Positions 1-8,354 of a stretch of 64,000 nucleotides of DNA are shown piece after piece. The DNA is from Rhodovarius crocodyli. GTDB lineage: Bacteria > Pseudomonadota > Alphaproteobacteria > Acetobacterales > Acetobacteraceae. The stretch is from contig NZ_SACL01000001.1 of assembly GCF_004005855.1 (NCBI RefSeq), positions 806,001 through 870,000 of the forward strand, given 5' to 3'. The notes beneath the pieces were generated by a model. The model worked only from the letters and a program-made list of their open reading frames with translations, was not told the origin of the DNA and made no database searches. Numbering within the stretch: the first letter of the stretch is position 1; the number at the start of each line of letters is the position of its first letter. The position numbers and the translations under genes are program-made.

Positions 1-1230
1 GGCCAGCGTGTCACTGTCGGCCACGCAGTCGCTGACGGCCAGCATGGGCACGCACTTCAGCGCCTGGCGCACCGTGTCGCCGGCCGGCATGGAGACGGCG
101 GGGTTGGTCGCCATCACCCACAGCGCGCCGATGCGGCCTTCGGCGGCGGCGTTGAACAGGTCCACCGCCTTCAGCCCGGCGCGCGGGGCCAGGCGCGGGG
201 CCTGCCAGTAGTCGCGCAGCGCCTCGAACTCACCCGGGCGGTCCCATTCCAGATGCCCAGCCAGCATGTTGGCCAGCGCGCCGACCTCACGCCCGCCCAT
301 GGCATTGGGCTGGCCGGTCACGCTGAACGGGCCGCCGCCCGGCAGGCCCAGGCTGCCATGGGCCACATGCGCGTTGATGATGGCATTGGCCTTGTCCGCC
401 CCGGCCGAGGACTGGTTGGCCCCCTGGCTGAACAGCGTGACGGTGCGCGGGGTGGCCGCGAACCAGGCGTAGAAGGTGGCCAGCGCCTGGGCCGAAAGCC
501 CGGTCAGCGCCGGCACATCCAACCCGCGCGCGGGCTCCAGCGCGGCTTCAGGCACCGGGAAGCCCGCGCTGTGCAGATGCGCCAGCAGGCCCAGATACAG
601 CGCCACGTCGCTGCCCGGGCGCAGGGCCAGATGCAGGTCCGCGCCCTCGCAGGTCGCGGTGCGGCGCGGGTCGATGACGACGATGCGCTTGCCCGCCGCG
701 CGCGCGGCCTGGATGCGCTGGAACAGCACGGGGTGGCACCAGGCGGTGTTGCTGCCCAGCAGCACCAGCAGGTCCGCCTGCTCCAGGTCATCATAGATGC
801 CGGGCACCAGGTCCTCGCCGAAGGCACGGCGATGGCCGGCCACGGCGCTGGCCATGCACAGGCGGGAATTGCTGTCGATGTTGGCGGTGCCGAGGAAGCC
901 CTTCGCGAACTTGTTGGCCGCGTAATAGTCCTCGGTCAGCAGCTGGCCCGAGACGTACAGCGCCACGCCGTCCGGCCCATGCTCGTTCAGCGCGGTGCGG
1001 AAGCCCTCGGCCATCGCGTCCAGGGCGGCATCCCAGCTGGCGCGCTTGCCGTCCACTTCAGGGAACAGCAGGCGGTTCGGGTGGTTCAGCGTCTCACCCA
1101 GGGCGGTGCCCTTGCTGCACAGCCGGCCGCGATTGGCCGGGTGGGCGGTGTCGCCCTTCACCGGGGCGCCGGGGGTGGCGAGCACCCCGCAACCCACGCC
1201 GCAATAGGGGCAGGTGGTGCGCGTGGTCAT
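1..1230 (-). CDS. nasA: Assimilatory nitrate reductase catalytic subunit, N-terminal part (gene cut by window edge)
   Basis: Cytoplasmic molybdopterin enzyme that reduces nitrate to nitrite for nitrogen assimilation. The first 410 codons are visible and read open to base 1, so the C-terminus lies outside the window. The N-terminus MTTRTTCPYCGVGCGV holds the 4Fe-4S ligands Cys7, Cys10 and Cys14, with the fourth in GRLCSKG (Cys38). There is no signal peptide, which fits the assimilatory NasA type and not the periplasmic NapA type. The start ATG overlaps the stop of the upstream FAD reductase gene (ATGA), so the two are translationally coupled at the end of the nas operon. Family assignment is firm. 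Whether a C-terminal BFD-like [2Fe-2S] domain is present cannot be seen. Confidence 0.93.
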   Translation of the reverse strand, partial: MTTRTTCPYCGVGCGVLATPGAPVKGDTAHPANRGRLCSKGTALGETLNHPNRLLFPEVDGKRASWDAALDAMAEGFRTALNEHGPDGVALYVSGQLLTEDYYAANKFAKGFLGTANIDSNSRLCMASAVAGHRRAFGEDLVPGIYDDLEQADLLVLLGSNTAWCHPVLFQRIQAARAAGKRIVVIDPRRTATCEGADLHLALRPGSDVALYLGLLAHLHSAGFPVPEAALEPARGLDVPALTGLSAQALATFYAWFAATPRTVTLFSQGANQSSAGADKANAIINAHVAHGSLGLPGGGPFSVTGQPNAMGGREVGALANMLAGHLEWDRPGEFEALRDYWQAPRLAPRAGLKAVDLFNAAAEGRIGALWVMATNPAVSMPAGDTVRQALKCVPMLAVSDCVADSDTLA

Positions 1231-2426
1231 GCCGCATCCTTCAGATAGGCCTGGCCGAAGGCGAGGAGCTGGCGCTGCGCGCCCACATCGGCCCGACGCT
1301 TGATGAGGTCCATGTAGAAACCCGCATCGGCGGTGTCGCCATACAGCACGGCGCCCACCAGCCTGCCGTCGCGCAGCGACAGGCGGCGGTAGCAATCCTC
1401 CTGCTCATCCAGCAGGGTCAGGGTCTCGGTGTCCGCCGCGTCGATCTCGCCGGCGGACCACACGGCGGTGCCCGAGATCTTCAGCGCGGCGGAATCCGGG
1501 CGGGGCGCCCAGCGGGCGAGATCGCCGGCCAGGGCGTGGATCGCGGCCTCGGCCTGTTCCAGCGCGGGGGCGACGAGGCCCACGCACACGCCCTCCACCT
1601 CGGCGCATTCGCCTATGGCCTGGATGGCGGGGTCGGAACTGCGCAGCGCCGCGTCGGTGCGGATGCCCTGCCCCACATCAAGGCCGCAATCGGCCGCGAG
1701 CGCGGTGTTGGGGCGGATGCCCACCGCCATTACGACCAGCTCGGCCGGCAGCACGCGCCCATCGGCCAGGCGCACGCCGGTGGCGCGTTCCGTGCCCTCG
1801 ATGGCCATGGTGGCGGCGGGCATGACGAAGCGGATGCCGCGCCTTTCCATGCGCCCGCCCAGCAGGCCGCCGGCAAAGGCGTCGATCTGGCGGTTCATCG
1901 GCCAGGCGGTGCCGTGCACGACGGTGACGCGCATGCCCCGATGCGCCAGGCCCGCCGCGGCCTCCAGGCCCAGCAGCCCGCCGCCGATGACGACGGCGCG
2001 GCCGAACTCACGCGCGGCCTGCATCATCTGCCGGACATCGGCCATGTCGCGGAAGCACACGACGCCGGGCAGGTTGCCGCCCGGAACGGGCAGCCGCACG
2101 GCCGAGGAACCCAGCGCCAGGATCAAGCGGTCATAGACGATGACCTCCCCGCGGGCGGTGCGCAGCAGCCGGGCCGCGCGGTCGATGGACACCACGCGGG
2201 TGCCGGGGCGGAAGGCGATGCCGCGCGCCGTCAGCGCCTGCAGGCTGTGGGTGATCAGGTCGGCGGTCTCGACTTCCCCGGCCAGCAGGCGCGACAGCGC
2301 CACCCGGTCGTAAGGCAGGGCGGGTTCCGCCCCCAGCAGGGTGACGGAAGCGCCGGGCACGCGTTCGGCCGCGAGCACCGCGGCGCGTGTCCCCGCAGGC
2401 CCTGCCCCGATCACCACGATGCGCAT
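1227..2426 (-). CDS. NAD(P)/FAD-dependent oxidoreductase of the nitrate assimilation operon
   Basis: A 399-residue pyridine nucleotide-disulfide-type flavoprotein. It begins with the FAD-binding motif VVIGAGPAG (residues 4-12) and has a second dinucleotide motif VVIGGGLLGLEAA near residues 145-157 for NAD(P)H. It matches the N-terminal reductase part of NirB and rubredoxin reductases but lacks the sirohaem nitrite reductase part. Sitting between the nitrate ABC ATPase and nasA, with ATGA overlap to nasA, it most likely passes electrons from NAD(P)H to NasA; that role is inferred from position. The chosen ATG lies 4 bp after the ATPase stop. An in-frame start farther upstream would run into the ATPase gene. 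Confidence 0.85.
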   Translation of the reverse strand: MRIVVIGAGPAGTRAAVLAAERVPGASVTLLGAEPALPYDRVALSRLLAGEVETADLITHSLQALTARGIAFRPGTRVVSIDRAARLLRTARGEVIVYDRLILALGSSAVRLPVPGGNLPGVVCFRDMADVRQMMQAAREFGRAVVIGGGLLGLEAAAGLAHRGMRVTVVHGTAWPMNRQIDAFAGGLLGGRMERRGIRFVMPAATMAIEGTERATGVRLADGRVLPAELVVMAVGIRPNTALAADCGLDVGQGIRTDAALRSSDPAIQAIGECAEVEGVCVGLVAPALEQAEAAIHALAGDLARWAPRPDSAALKISGTAVWSAGEIDAADTETLTLLDEQEDCYRRLSLRDGRLVGAVLYGDTADAGFYMDLIKRRADVGAQRQLLAFGQAYLKDAA

Positions 2427-2430
2427 GGCG

Positions 2431-3225
2431 TCAGGCCGCCTCAAGCGCCGGGTTGGTGTGGCGCGCGTGCAGGAACTCCAGCACGGCGGCACGCGCGTTC
2501 ACGAAGCGCGGGTCGTTGGCCAGCGCCAGGCGGTCACGCGGGCGGGGAAGGTCCACGTGCAGGATCTCACCCACATGGGCGTTCGGGCCGTTGGTCAGCA
2601 TCACGATGCGGTCCGAGAGCAGCACGGCCTCGTCCACGTCGTGGGTGATCATCATGGTGGTCATGCCCAGGTCGTTGTGGATCTGCATGACCTGGTCCTG
2701 CAGGTGGGCGCGGGTCAGCGCGTCCAGCGCGCCGAAGGGCTCGTCCATCAGCAGCACCTTGGGCTTCATGGCCAGCGCGCGGCCAATGCCGATGCGCTGC
2801 TTCATGCCGCCCGAGATCTCATGCGGGCGCTTGTCCTTGGCGTGCATCATGCGCACCAGGCCCAGGTTGTGCAGGATCCATTCATGGCGTTCCTTGCGGC
2901 CCATGCTGGACTTCAGCGTCTGGTCCACCGCCAGCTTGATGTTCTCGTAGCAGGTGAGCCAGGGCAGCAGGGAATGGTTCTGGAACACCACGGCGCGGTC
3001 GGGGCCGGGGCCCGCGATCTCACGCCCGTCGAGCACGACGCCGCCGAGGGTCGGTTCCAGCAGCCCGGCCACCACGTTCAGCATGGTGGACTTGCCGCAG
3101 CCGGAGTGGCCGATCACGGCCACGAATTCACCCTTCTCGATCTGCAGCTCCACATCCGAGAGCACGGGGACCGGGCTTTTCGGGAAGGCGATGGTCAGGC
3201 GGGAAATGTCGAGGAAAGCGGGCAT
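2431..3225 (-). CDS. nrtD: Nitrate ABC transporter ATP-binding protein
   Basis: A 264-residue ABC ATPase that energises nitrate import. Walker A is GHSGCGKST (residues 39-47), the signature is ISGGMKQR (about 137-144) and Walker B is KVLLMDEPFGALD (about 156-168). The family is that of NrtC/NrtD, SsuB and TauB. The length fits NrtD, because NrtC has an extra C-terminal binding-protein domain that is missing here. It lies 11 bp after the permease gene and 4 bp before the FAD reductase gene. Nitrate specificity is inferred from the flanking NrtA/NrtB and NasA. Confidence 0.88.
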   Translation of the reverse strand: MPAFLDISRLTIAFPKSPVPVLSDVELQIEKGEFVAVIGHSGCGKSTMLNVVAGLLEPTLGGVVLDGREIAGPGPDRAVVFQNHSLLPWLTCYENIKLAVDQTLKSSMGRKERHEWILHNLGLVRMMHAKDKRPHEISGGMKQRIGIGRALAMKPKVLLMDEPFGALDALTRAHLQDQVMQIHNDLGMTTMMITHDVDEAVLLSDRIVMLTNGPNAHVGEILHVDLPRPRDRLALANDPRFVNARAAVLEFLHARHTNPALEAA

Positions 3226-3236
3226 GTTCTATCTCC

Positions 3237-4115
3237 TCAATTCGCCATGGTGCCGCGGGTGACGAGGCGGCCGATGAGAGCCACGGCACGGTCCAGCGCG
3301 AAGCCGACGAGGCCCACGTAAACCAGCGCCACGATGATGTCGGTGAGGTTGGAGCTGTTCCAGGCATCCCACACGAAGAAGCCGATACCCACGCCGCCTA
3401 TCAGCATCTCGGCCGCGATGATGGCCAGCCAGGACAGGCCGATGCCGATGCGCAGGCCGGTGAAGATGTAGGGGGCGGCGGCCGGCAGCACGACCTTCAG
3501 GAAGTAGGACGGGCCGCGCAGGCGGATCACGGCCGCGACGTTGCGGTAGTCCTGCGGGACGTTGCGCACGCCGACGGCGGTGTTGATGATGATCGGCCAG
3601 ACCGAGGTGATGAAGATCACGAAGATCGCGCTCGGCTGAGCCTCACGGAAGGCGGCCAAAGACAGCGGCAGCCAGGCCAGCGGCGGGATGGTGCGCAGCA
3701 CCTGGAAGATGGGGTCGAGGCCGCGCATCGCGAAGGTGGAGGTGCCGATCAGCAGGCCGGTGCCGATGCCCACCACGGTGGCGATGGCAAAGCCCATGAA
3801 CACGCGCGTCAGGCTGGCGGACAGGTGCCAGAACAGGCCCTTGTCCAGCCCGCCATTGTCGTAGAACGGGTTGACGATCAGGTCGTAGCTGTTCGTCCAG
3901 ACCTGGCTGGGCGCGGGCAGGGTCGCGCCGGGCTGGCGCCCCGCGAATTCCCAGATCGTCAGCAGCACGGCCAGGATCAGCAAGGGCGGCAGCACCTGCG
4001 CGGCGATGGCGCGCGCGCGGCTTTCCCTCGGGATCACGGGGGCGACGCGCGGCTTGGCCGGCGCCGTGCTGGTCGTGGCGGCAACCGCCGCCACGGGCTT
4101 GGTCTGGACGTTCAT
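3237..4115 (-). CDS. nrtB: Nitrate ABC transporter permease
   Basis: A 292-residue inner-membrane permease of the NrtB/SsuC/TauC (BPD_transp_1) family. After an Ala/Pro-rich N-terminal tail of about 35 residues come hydrophobic segments starting with LPPLLILAVLLTIWEFAG. The conserved cytoplasmic loop that docks the ATPase is seen around AAVIRLRGPSYFLKVVLPAA. It starts 3 bp after the nrtA stop and is followed by the ATPase gene, so it is one operon unit. The length is normal for NrtB. Substrate is inferred from context. Confidence 0.88.
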   Translation of the reverse strand: MNVQTKPVAAVAATTSTAPAKPRVAPVIPRESRARAIAAQVLPPLLILAVLLTIWEFAGRQPGATLPAPSQVWTNSYDLIVNPFYDNGGLDKGLFWHLSASLTRVFMGFAIATVVGIGTGLLIGTSTFAMRGLDPIFQVLRTIPPLAWLPLSLAAFREAQPSAIFVIFITSVWPIIINTAVGVRNVPQDYRNVAAVIRLRGPSYFLKVVLPAAAPYIFTGLRIGIGLSWLAIIAAEMLIGGVGIGFFVWDAWNSSNLTDIIVALVYVGLVGFALDRAVALIGRLVTRGTMAN

Positions 4116-4118
4116 GGT

Positions 4119-5381
4119 TCAGGCACCCCCGCCGCTGCGCTTGATGGAAAGGGAGGCGAGGTAGGCGGAGGGATTCTCCGGGTCGAATACCTTGCCGTCG
4201 AAGAAGGTCTCGGTGCCGCGGCTGGTGCCGGTCGGCGTGGCGGAGGCCGCAACGCCCGCGCGTTCCGCCGCCTGGCGCCACAGCTGTTCCTTGTTCACCT
4301 GCGCGACCAGGGCGCGGGTGTCGGTGTCGGCCGGGATGACGCCCCAGCGGATGTTCTCGGTCAGGAACCAGAGGTCATGCGACTGGAACGGATAGCTCGC
4401 GTGGTCGCGCCAGAACTTCATGGTCAGGTCGAGGTTGGTGACGGTGCGGCCGTCGCCGTAATCGACGATGCCCTGCAGGCGCGGCTGGATGTCCGAAGCC
4501 GGCACGTTGAACCAGGCGCGGCGGCCGAGGATGCTCGCCATCTCGGCCTTGTTGCCCGGCACGTCGCACCACTGCGCGGCCTCCAGCACGGCGGCGGTCA
4601 GGGCCTGGGTGGCGTTCGGGTTCTGCTCGACGAAGCTGGCGCGCAGGGCGAAGGCCTTCTCGGGGTGGTTCTTCCAGATCTCGCCGGTGATGGCGGCGGT
4701 GTAGCCCAGGCGCTGGGCGACGAGCTGGGCGTTCCAGGGCTCACCCACGCAGAAGGCATCCATGGTGCCGACGCGCATGTTGGCGACCATCTGCGGCGGC
4801 GGCACGACGATGGTGGACACGTCGCGGTCCGGGTCGATGCCGGCGGCGGCCATCCAGTAGCGGATCCACAGGTCGTGGGTGCCGCCGCGGAAGGTCATCG
4901 CGACCTTGCTCTCGGGCGTCAGGGCGCGGCGCAGCGGCGAGGCATCCAGCTTGGCGCCGAGGGCGGCGTGCTTGGCCGCGACCGAAATGCCCTGGCCGTT
5001 GGTGTTCAGCCGCGCCAGGATCGCCATCGGCACCGGCTGGTTGTTCTGCACGATGCGCCCGGTGTGGATCATGTAGGCCATCGGCGTCAGCAGATGCGCG
5101 CCGTCGATGCCGCCCGCGCCGCCGCCCAGCACCAGGTTGTCACGCGTCGCACCCCAGCTCGCCTGCTTGCTCACCTCGACATCGGGCATGCCGTACTTGG
5201 CGAAGATGCCCTTCTCCTTGGCGATGATCAGCGGCGCGCTGTCGGTCAGGGCGATGTAGCCCAGCGTGGCCTTGCGCACCTCAGGCGTGGTGGCGCCCTG
5301 CGCGAAGGCGCCGCGCGGCGCGGCTGCCCTGGCTGCGGCCAGCAATGCGGTGGTGGAGAGTATGGCGGCGCGGCGATTCAT
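4119..5381 (-). CDS. nrtA: Nitrate ABC transporter substrate-binding protein
   Basis: A 420-residue exported binding protein of the NrtA/CmpA family. It begins with a leader (MNRRAAILSTTALLAAARAA...GAFAQG) and then LGYIALTDSAPLIIAKEKGIF, the usual NrtA entry strand. Motifs such as WGATRDNLVLGGGAGGIDGAH and VVPPPQMVANMRVGTMDAFCVGEPWNAQL are those of nitrate/bicarbonate-type binding proteins. It delivers nitrate to NrtB. It starts 6 bp after the nasS stop, so it shares the nasS transcript. The neighbouring NasS is a cytoplasmic relative with the same fold. Confidence 0.9.
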   Translation of the reverse strand: MNRRAAILSTTALLAAARAAAPRGAFAQGATTPEVRKATLGYIALTDSAPLIIAKEKGIFAKYGMPDVEVSKQASWGATRDNLVLGGGAGGIDGAHLLTPMAYMIHTGRIVQNNQPVPMAILARLNTNGQGISVAAKHAALGAKLDASPLRRALTPESKVAMTFRGGTHDLWIRYWMAAAGIDPDRDVSTIVVPPPQMVANMRVGTMDAFCVGEPWNAQLVAQRLGYTAAITGEIWKNHPEKAFALRASFVEQNPNATQALTAAVLEAAQWCDVPGNKAEMASILGRRAWFNVPASDIQPRLQGIVDYGDGRTVTNLDLTMKFWRDHASYPFQSHDLWFLTENIRWGVIPADTDTRALVAQVNKEQLWRQAAERAGVAASATPTGTSRGTETFFDGKVFDPENPSAYLASLSIKRSGGGA

Positions 5382-5387
5382 GCGGGG

Positions 5388-6425
5388 CTACTCCAGCGGC
5401 GGGGTGGATTGAGGAGGGTGAAGGGGTTCGGGCTCACCGATGCGGCCGGCGGCGGCGCGCCAGAGGTCGGGGTCCCAACTGTCGAGCAGGGCCGCGCTGT
5501 CGGCGGCGGCGGGCAGGTGGCCCCAGCGGCGCATCTGGCCGCGCCACCATTCGGCTTCGGAGCGGAAGGGGAAGGTGGCGTCGCGGAAGGAAAGCTGGCC
5601 CACGGAGCCCAGGCCCTTGGCGATGGTCTCGGCTTCCAGATGGGCGAAGGCGCGGCTGCGCAGGATGCGCACGGCGTCGTCGTGGTTCTCCGGCTCATCC
5701 AGCCAGCGGGCGGCGGCGATGGTGGCCGCCGTGATGCCGATCGCGGCCTCGCGGTTCGCCTTGGCCCAGGCGCTGTCGAAGCCCAGCAGCTTCTCGGGGT
5801 GGCCGGGCCAGATGTCGCCGGTGTTCATGATGACCCGGCCCGCGCCGATGGCCACGGAATGGCTGCCCCAGGGGGCGCCGGTGCAAAAGCCGTCGATCCG
5901 GCCGGAGGCCAGGAACGCCGCGACCTGCGGCGGGGGCACCACCACCAGGCGGATGTCCTGGTCGGCATCCAGCCCCTGGCGGGCCAGCCAGTGGCGCAGC
6001 AGGTAATTATGGGAGGAGAAGGGGAAGACGACGCTGAGGGTGGCGCCGCGCAGGGCCTTGCCGCCCTGCTGGGCGAAGGCGCTGGCGAGCTTGGGCGTCA
6101 GGGTGATGGCGTTGCCCTGCCGGCCCAGGCCGCAGGCCACGGTGATGTCGGCCTGCACGCCGCCCAGCCCGGCCGCCAGGGCGATGGGCATGGGGCTGAG
6201 CATGTGCGCGCCCTCAAGCCCACCGAAGGCGATGCGGTCGCGCAGCGTGGCCCAGCTGGGCTCGGCGGAGAGGGCGACGTTGAGGCCCACGGCCTCGAAC
6301 AGGCCCAGGGCTTCGGCCACCAGCAGCGGCGCGGCATCCAGCAGCGGCACGAAGCCGAGGCGGATCACCTGCGCGGCATGACGGCGGGCGGTACGGGGGG
6401 ATTCCTGGTGTGAATCGTCGGGCAT
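5388..6425 (-). CDS. nasS: Nitrate sensor protein NasS (cytoplasmic NrtA-like)
   Basis: A 345-residue NrtA-family protein without a signal peptide: the N-terminus MPDDSHQESPRTARRHAAQ is hydrophilic and the fold starts at IRLGFVPLLDAAPLLVAEALG. NrtA-like motifs are WATLRDRIAFGGLEGAHMLSP and VVPPPQVAAFLASGRIDGFC. In known NasS/NasT systems, NasS binds NasT when nitrate is absent and releases it when nitrate or nitrite is bound. Placement next to a NasT gene and ahead of nrtA supports this role. It lies downstream of the predicted ANTAR hairpin, so its own expression would be under NasT control. No strong ribosome binding site is seen before the ATG, so the start is slightly uncertain. Confidence 0.87.
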   Translation of the reverse strand: MPDDSHQESPRTARRHAAQVIRLGFVPLLDAAPLLVAEALGLFEAVGLNVALSAEPSWATLRDRIAFGGLEGAHMLSPMPIALAAGLGGVQADITVACGLGRQGNAITLTPKLASAFAQQGGKALRGATLSVVFPFSSHNYLLRHWLARQGLDADQDIRLVVVPPPQVAAFLASGRIDGFCTGAPWGSHSVAIGAGRVIMNTGDIWPGHPEKLLGFDSAWAKANREAAIGITAATIAAARWLDEPENHDDAVRILRSRAFAHLEAETIAKGLGSVGQLSFRDATFPFRSEAEWWRGQMRRWGHLPAAADSAALLDSWDPDLWRAAAGRIGEPEPLHPPQSTPPLE

Positions 6426-6627
6426 GGCGGTTACCGCGCGCTGTCAGCGCTGCTGGCGGGCCGCCCTTGGACCGCGATGAACAGGAGCGGGCTACCGGCT
6501 GCTTCGTTGCAGCCTCCGCTTGCTGCCTATTTGCACGGCACTCAGGGGATTGCCAAGTGAAAATGATTCAATATCGATCATTTGGCGGGCACGTAGCGTT
6601 TTACTGATCGTGTTTTGTGCTGAAAGG
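6426..6627 (-). promoter_or_regulatory. nasT-nasS intergenic leader with ANTAR-type antitermination hairpin
   Basis: A 202-base gap. On the minus strand 6514-6497 reads GGCTGCAACGAAGCAGCC: a perfect 6-bp stem closing the hexaloop AACGAA, with A at loop position 1 and G at position 4. That is the known signature of ANTAR-protein target RNAs. The expected partner hairpin just upstream is less clear: the best candidate, at about 6537-6526, has only a 3-bp TGC/GCA stem and a hexaloop AAATAG without G4. Farther upstream, 6561-6583 is a 7-bp inverted repeat (AAATGAT/ATCATTT, 9-bp spacer) in AT-rich sequence that may hold the promoter or an operator. The sequence before the nasS ATG also has GC-rich self-complementary stretches (GCGCT/AGCGC) that could form the terminator. 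Confidence 0.65.
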
Positions 6628-7188
6628 CTATATTTTAGCCAGAACACTCCGTGCCACATCCACCATTTTCGCGCCGCGCTCCATCGCCATGCGCTGCAGG
6701 CGCTTGTGCGCCTCGGGTTCGGTCAGGCGCATCTCGCGCATCATGCGGCGCTTGGCCTGGTCCACCGTCTCGCGCTCCGCGAGTGTCGCGCGGGCCTGCG
6801 CCAGCTGTTCCCGCAGGGCATGGAAGGCCTTGAACTGCATGTTGGCCATTTCCAGCACCGGCCGCACGCGGGCGGGGTCCAGCCCCTCCGTGACATAGGC
6901 GGCGACGCCGGCCTGCAGGGCATCGGCCATCAGCTCGGGCGCGGCGCGGCCGGCGAACAGCACCACCGGGCGCGGCTCATCGCGATGCAGGGCACGCATG
7001 GACTCCAGGGAGTCGCGCGAGGGGTCATCCATGTCGCAGACGATGATGTCGGCCTGGGAGGCGCGGACGAGCTCCGTCAGCCGTGCGGCGTCGGAGGAGA
7101 CGGCCACCACGCTGAATCCTGATTCCTCAAGTCCCAGTCGAAGCCTGGCTGCACGCTCGGGCTCCGTATCGACCAGCAAGACTCGCAG
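6628..7188 (-). CDS. nasT: Nitrate-responsive ANTAR antiterminator NasT
   Basis: About 186 residues. The N-terminal receiver-like domain starts RVLLVDTEPE and contains DIIVCDMDDPS, the place of the phospho-acceptor region. A helix follows, then a C-terminal ANTAR RNA-binding domain with QAKRRMMREMRLTEPEAHKR. NasT stops premature termination in the nas leader RNA when nitrate is sensed through NasS. The start chosen is an unusual CTG at 7188, preceded at 5-nt spacing by a perfect AAGGAGG (7200-7194). It gives the usual N-terminus M-RVLLVD. The first in-frame ATG upstream (7302) would add 38 residues that do not look like the family. The gene ends in TAG inside a small hairpin (GGCTA/TAGCC). 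Confidence 0.88.
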   Translation of the reverse strand: MRVLLVDTEPERAARLRLGLEESGFSVVAVSSDAARLTELVRASQADIIVCDMDDPSRDSLESMRALHRDEPRPVVLFAGRAAPELMADALQAGVAAYVTEGLDPARVRPVLEMANMQFKAFHALREQLAQARATLAERETVDQAKRRMMREMRLTEPEAHKRLQRMAMERGAKMVDVARSVLAKI

Positions 7189-7276
7189 TGTGGCCTCCTT
7201 CCCGATGCTTCGGGCCGGTGCCAGCTTTTCCCCACGCACAAGATGTATGGCAAGCGACCCCCGGAGGGGAAGGGGA

Positions 7277-7711
7277 TCAGCGGGTCCATTCACCCAATAC
7301 ACGCGCGCTGGGTGTCTTCATGCCGCGATAGGGGGGCATGGTTGTATAAACCAGCATGAAATCAAGCAGTACACCGCCCGGACTGACCGTCACGGTCTTC
7401 ACCGCGCTGGCCGGCAGCGGCAGCCGCGCGCCGATGCAATAGCCGATCAGGAGAGGCGCCAGCTCGGCCGCGCCGAGCGTGCGGCGCTCGATCTGTTCAC
7501 CCACATTCAGGGTCAGCACCACCTGCTGCTGCGCGGTCAGGAACTTGGCCGCCGCCGCCCGCACGCCGGTGCTGTTTTCCTTCCACAGGGCGTTCAGCGC
7601 ATCGCACAGACCGCGCTCCTTGAAGGCCAGCGCGCGCCGGTCAACGAAGATCGCGCCCTCCTGCACGCCGGTATCGGCTTCTGCGGGGCGGGGCACGGTG
7701 GACTGGGACAC
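7277..7711 (-). CDS. Conserved-looking protein of unknown function upstream of nasT
   Basis: A 144-residue protein without signal peptide or obvious membrane segment; I do not recognise the family. It has a predicted helical stretch with AAAAKFLTAQQQVVLTLN and a more strand-rich C-terminal half (VKTVTVSPGGVLLDFMLVYTTMPP). It ends 88 bp before the CTG start of nasT on the same strand, so it may share its transcript. GC-rich third positions and the clean position between neighbours support a real gene. A link to nitrate control is only positional. Confidence 0.6.
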   Translation of the reverse strand: MSQSTVPRPAEADTGVQEGAIFVDRRALAFKERGLCDALNALWKENSTGVRAAAAKFLTAQQQVVLTLNVGEQIERRTLGAAELAPLLIGYCIGARLPLPASAVKTVTVSPGGVLLDFMLVYTTMPPYRGMKTPSARVLGEWTR

Positions 7712-7781
7712 AGGTACTTCCTTCGGCCGGCAATCGGGCGCCAGGAATACACGCCGGTGGTTACCACATAGTTTTAATGCG

Positions 7782-8342
7782 TTACGGCAACATTCCCGCC
7801 TGCCGATAGCCCGCGATCAGCGCGTCATAGGCCCCGACATCCGCGCGGCTGCGGGCCATCAGCTGCGCGCCGGCGATCGCCGCCATCACCGCGCGGGCGC
7901 GCGGCTCGGCCTGCTCCTCGGCGGTGATGCCCGCTTCCGCCAGCTGCCGGGCCAGCCAGGCGACGTTCGCCTCCATGAAGGCCAGCACCTCCCGCAGAAC
8001 GGGTTCCGGCAGGTCGTCGTGCTCGGCGGCCAGGAAGCTGGCCAGGCACATGCGGTTGCCGGCCAGCAGCGCGTGGCGGAACGTCTCGGGATAGCGCCGC
8101 AACGCGGCCAGGGCGTCCGGTGCCTCGGCCCGCAGGGCGTCCAGCGCGGCCATCGCATCCTCTCGGTACCGGCGGGCGACCGCGGCGCCGAGATCGGCCT
8201 TGGTCGGGAAGTGATAGTGGATGCTGGCGGATTTGATCCCGACCTCCGCCGCCAGGTCGCGGAAGTTCAGGCCGCCATAGCCACGGGCCTGCGCCGCCCG
8301 CTTCGCCGCGGCCAGGATGGCCTCCTTCGCATTCGCATTCAT
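7782..8342 (-). CDS. TetR family transcriptional regulator
   Basis: About 186 residues. The N-terminal TetR helix-turn-helix reads AILAAAKRAAQARGYGGLNFRDLAAEVGIKSAS with the family ending SIHYHFPTKADL, at about residues 5-50. The C-terminal ligand domain is of TetR_C type (LAALRRYPETFRHALLAGNRMCL), as in regulators of xenobiotic or stress genes. The start at 8342 was preferred to an in-frame ATG at 8384 because the longer form would cover the palindrome at 8355-8372. It is divergent from a GST gene; it most likely represses that gene and itself through the two palindromes between them. Confidence 0.87.
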   Translation of the reverse strand: MNANAKEAILAAAKRAAQARGYGGLNFRDLAAEVGIKSASIHYHFPTKADLGAAVARRYREDAMAALDALRAEAPDALAALRRYPETFRHALLAGNRMCLASFLAAEHDDLPEPVLREVLAFMEANVAWLARQLAEAGITAEEQAEPRARAVMAAIAGAQLMARSRADVGAYDALIAGYRQAGMLP

Positions 8343-8354
8343 CGCCGCGCCCCA

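Noticed and set aside
3825-6413. Open frame of 862 codons on the plus strand opposite the nitrate transport genes
   Set aside because: Antisense reading of nrtB, nrtA and nasS; those genes have clear family motifs and correct spacing.
6497-6514. Hairpin taken first as a plain rho-independent terminator
   Set aside because: It has no U-tract and its A1/G4 hexaloop fits an ANTAR target better.
6541-6560. Sigma-54 promoter before nasS
   Set aside because: TGGCA is present, but the GC element that should follow at fixed spacing is 3 bp out of place.
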